From: Candidatus Pacearchaeota archaeon
Lineage (GTDB): Archaea; Nanobdellota; Nanobdellia; Pacearchaeales; GW2011-AR1
Length of the DNA: 6,584 nt
NCBI GenBank assembly: GCA_014728745.1
Contig: WJLC01000018.1
Coordinates: forward strand, 1 to 6,584
Reading direction: 5' to 3'
The position numbers and the translations under genes were made by a program. The notes under the pieces were generated by a model. The model ran no database searches. It saw only the letters and a list, made by a program, of their open reading frames with translations, and was not told the DNA's origin. This document shows positions 5,511-6,584 of this stretch, in pieces; position 1 is the first letter of the stretch; each line of letters starts with the position of its first letter.

Positions 5511-6275
5511 TTATTCCTTGATTACGGTTATTTCTTTAGGATTTAACTTTCTTTTCATTTGCAAAAAGAATTGTTTGTCTTTTATAATAAAAGGTTTATA
5601 TTTTTTAAGATATTTTTTAATATCTTTAATTGTAATATTCTTATCTTGCTTTTTTATTCTCTTTTTAAGATTTGATTTAAAATATTTTAATGGGCCAACA
5701 GGCAAGGCAGATTCTTTATCTTGAGAACCTTTAAATTGAAAGATGCTATCCTTGAATGCAGGTGAAGATAATTTTGCTCTGATTATAAGGGATTTTTGAT
5801 CAGACATTTTTTTAGACCAAGAATTTAATTTTAATATTGTCTTTTGCTCTGATTTTGAAAGCTTTTCTAAAAAGTTTTTATTTTTTATTATTGATGATGT
5901 TAAATGTTTTACTGATGCAACTATTGCCCCTCCTTTGATTTTTGCATAAAATTTAGCATTGCTTAAATTTGAAGTGAAATCTATTCTTTTATTTTTGAGG
6001 TCTCTTTCAATAACTTTTAATATCTTTGGGACATCAAAAATCTTTCCAGGAGCAATTTTTCTTGGAGCTTTAAATCCGTTTTTATGCAATTTTTCAAGTA
6101 TTTTAATTGCTTTATTAATATCTTTTTTATGTTTTGAGAAAGGATTTTTTCTAGGGTTTAACCCATTTTTCCTTACATCTTTAAGAAAGACAACTGGCAT
6201 TGCACGGTATACAAATTTAGAATCAATGTGTTTTTTCCAATAAGTTTCAATGAATTTGTTTACCTCTTTTATCAT
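5511..6275 (-). CDS. Lysine-rich protein, possible ADP-ribosyltransferase fold
   Basis: From the ATG at 6275 the product has 254 residues and is very basic. Its motif order resembles the ADP-ribosyltransferase fold: VYRAMP with R24 followed by a GLNP turn (38-41); FTSNLSNAKFYAKIKGGAIV (100-119), matching the 'S/T-T-S ... A..YA ... gG.v' strand-helix pattern; and E188 in KESALPVGP, placed where the catalytic Glu often precedes 'gPi'. Together these give an R-(S/T)-E triad. If real, the protein would transfer ADP-ribose from NAD to a protein or nucleic acid, or be a toxin-like relative. No signal peptide, membrane helix or obvious immunity partner is visible. An upstream TTG (6288-6290) would add five residues, but the ATG has a TATA-like TTTTAAAT beginning 29 bases upstream (6304-6297), the same geometry as the leaderless genes at 1930 and 6404. 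Family assignment is by eye; the coding call itself is firm. Confidence 0.75.
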   Translation of the reverse strand: MIKEVNKFIETYWKKHIDSKFVYRAMPVVFLKDVRKNGLNPRKNPFSKHKKDINKAIKILEKLHKNGFKAPRKIAPGKIFDVPKILKVIERDLKNKRIDFTSNLSNAKFYAKIKGGAIVASVKHLTSSIIKNKNFLEKLSKSEQKTILKLNSWSKKMSDQKSLIIRAKLSSPAFKDSIFQFKGSQDKESALPVGPLKYFKSNLKKRIKKQDKNITIKDIKKYLKKYKPFIIKDKQFFLQMKRKLNPKEITVIKE

Positions 6276-6336
6276 ATATTTATTATCCAAACATTATTTA
6301 AAAATGCTAATAATTTTTTAAAAACTGCAACAGCCA
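6276..6336 (-). promoter_or_regulatory. Promoter of the ART-like gene within the divergent intergenic region
   Basis: Reading the minus strand, TTTTAAATAAT (6304-6294) lies 29 bases before the ATG at 6275 and fits a leaderless start. A second AT-rich stretch (TTTTTAAAAAA, 6324-6314) could serve the alternative TTG start at 6290, but its spacing is less good. The palindrome of the neighbouring plus-strand module (6336-6347) is about 61-72 bases from this ATG, so a factor bound there could affect both divergent genes. Confidence 0.4.
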
Positions 6337-6384
6337 GTAATGTTACTACTTCAAAGATACACCATATAGAAAGATTTAAAAGTA
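6336..6384 (+). promoter_or_regulatory. Promoter module, copy B (palindrome, AGATACA box, BRE/TATA)
   Basis: This is the second copy of the element found at 1861-1911. It has a perfect AGTAA-TG-TTACT palindrome (6336-6347), TGTTACTAC (6341-6349), AGATACA (6355-6361), then GAAAGATTTAAAAGTA (6369-6384) as BRE and TATA. The distance from TGTTACTAC to GATACA is 15 bases in both copies, and the TATA box begins 29 bases before the ATG in both. The 61 bases between the minus-strand start at 6275 and this element hold only the TATA-like signals of the opposite gene. Confidence 0.7.
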
Positions 6385-6403
6385 GGATAAAGTAGGATAT
6401 TAT

Positions 6404-6584
6404 ATGGCAAAACAAAAGATAAAGAATTTATTTGATTTGGATATCCCAGATGAAAGGCAATTTGTTTACTTAGAGAAATCTCCAACAATTATAGAAAATA
6501 CTGGGCAAGTTAAGGAACATTATAAAAATGCGCGGGTAAACTCCAAAATTTATCATACTTTTTCAAGAGAAATTAATCCTAATA
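6404..6584 (+). CDS. Protein of unknown function, 3' end beyond the window
   Basis: An ATG at 6404 opens a frame that stays open for 60 codons to the window edge. The visible protein starts MAKQKIKNLFDLDIPD and continues through QFVYLEKSPTIIEN to an end near INPN. I do not recognise it, and no membrane segment, signal peptide or known motif is visible in this part. Support for a real gene is the strong upstream BRE/TATA with leaderless spacing of 29 bases, identical to the 1930 gene, and the absence of stops. There is no Shine-Dalgarno motif. It is divergent from the ART-like gene, 128 bases apart. Its N-terminus shows no similarity to the 1930 protein, so the shared promoter is not explained by a simple gene duplication. 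Confidence 0.7.
   Translation, partial: MAKQKIKNLFDLDIPDERQFVYLEKSPTIIENTGQVKEHYKNARVNSKIYHTFSREINPN

Noticed and set aside
5491..5516. GAATAA ... TTATTC inverted repeat as terminator of the ART-like gene
   Set aside because: Only six AT pairs around a 14-base loop, and it overlaps the last codons; this is expected by chance at this base composition.
5518..6243. Plus-strand hydrophobic open frames opposite the ART-like gene
   Set aside because: The apparent membrane-like composition is the reverse reading of Lys-rich codons (AAA/AAG giving TTT/CTT). No initiation signals are present.

Overview
The window comes from an AT-rich archaeal genome. Two ribosomal proteins found only in archaea and eukaryotes (eL33/L35Ae and the L10e form of uL16) sit back to back. 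Promoters are of TATA-box type, most genes look leaderless, and the proteins are very lysine-rich. Tandem PRC-barrel proteins, compact spacing and high A+T fit a DPANN archaeon of the Woesearchaeota/Pacearchaeota type, probably a metagenome contig. That lineage call is inference; only 'archaeon' is well supported.

Left part, plus strand (2-1841): the 3' end of one PRC-barrel protein gene, a second PRC-barrel protein gene one base later, then a promoter-bearing gap and the eL33 and uL16/L10e genes as a two-gene operon. The PRC pair resembles the small archaeal PRC-barrel proteins that include the CdpB cell-division factors, and both proteins end in highly charged tails. A separate leaderless gene (1930-2538) follows, encoding an acidic 202-residue protein I do not recognise.

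Middle and right part, minus strand (6275 down to 2558), in transcription order: a 254-residue protein with an ADP-ribosyltransferase-like motif pattern; a 599-residue TIM-barrel protein carrying every metal-ligand position of endonuclease IV but with about 200 extra residues inside the barrel; and a nucleotidyltransferase plus HEPN-like protein with an almost pure Lys/Ser N-terminal tail of 49 residues. Each has its own recognisable TATA box, so they need not be one operon. At the right edge a divergent plus-strand gene begins at 6404 and runs off the window.

The most interesting signal is non-coding. The unrelated genes starting at 1930 and 6404 share an upstream module of about 50 bp: a small palindrome around GTAA/TTAC, then AGATACA, then GAAAGATTTA(T)AAAGTA. 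In both, the TATA box lies exactly 29 bases before the ATG. This looks like a two-member sample of an undescribed regulon. The second notable theme is repeated use of polybasic Lys/Ser tails on unrelated proteins.
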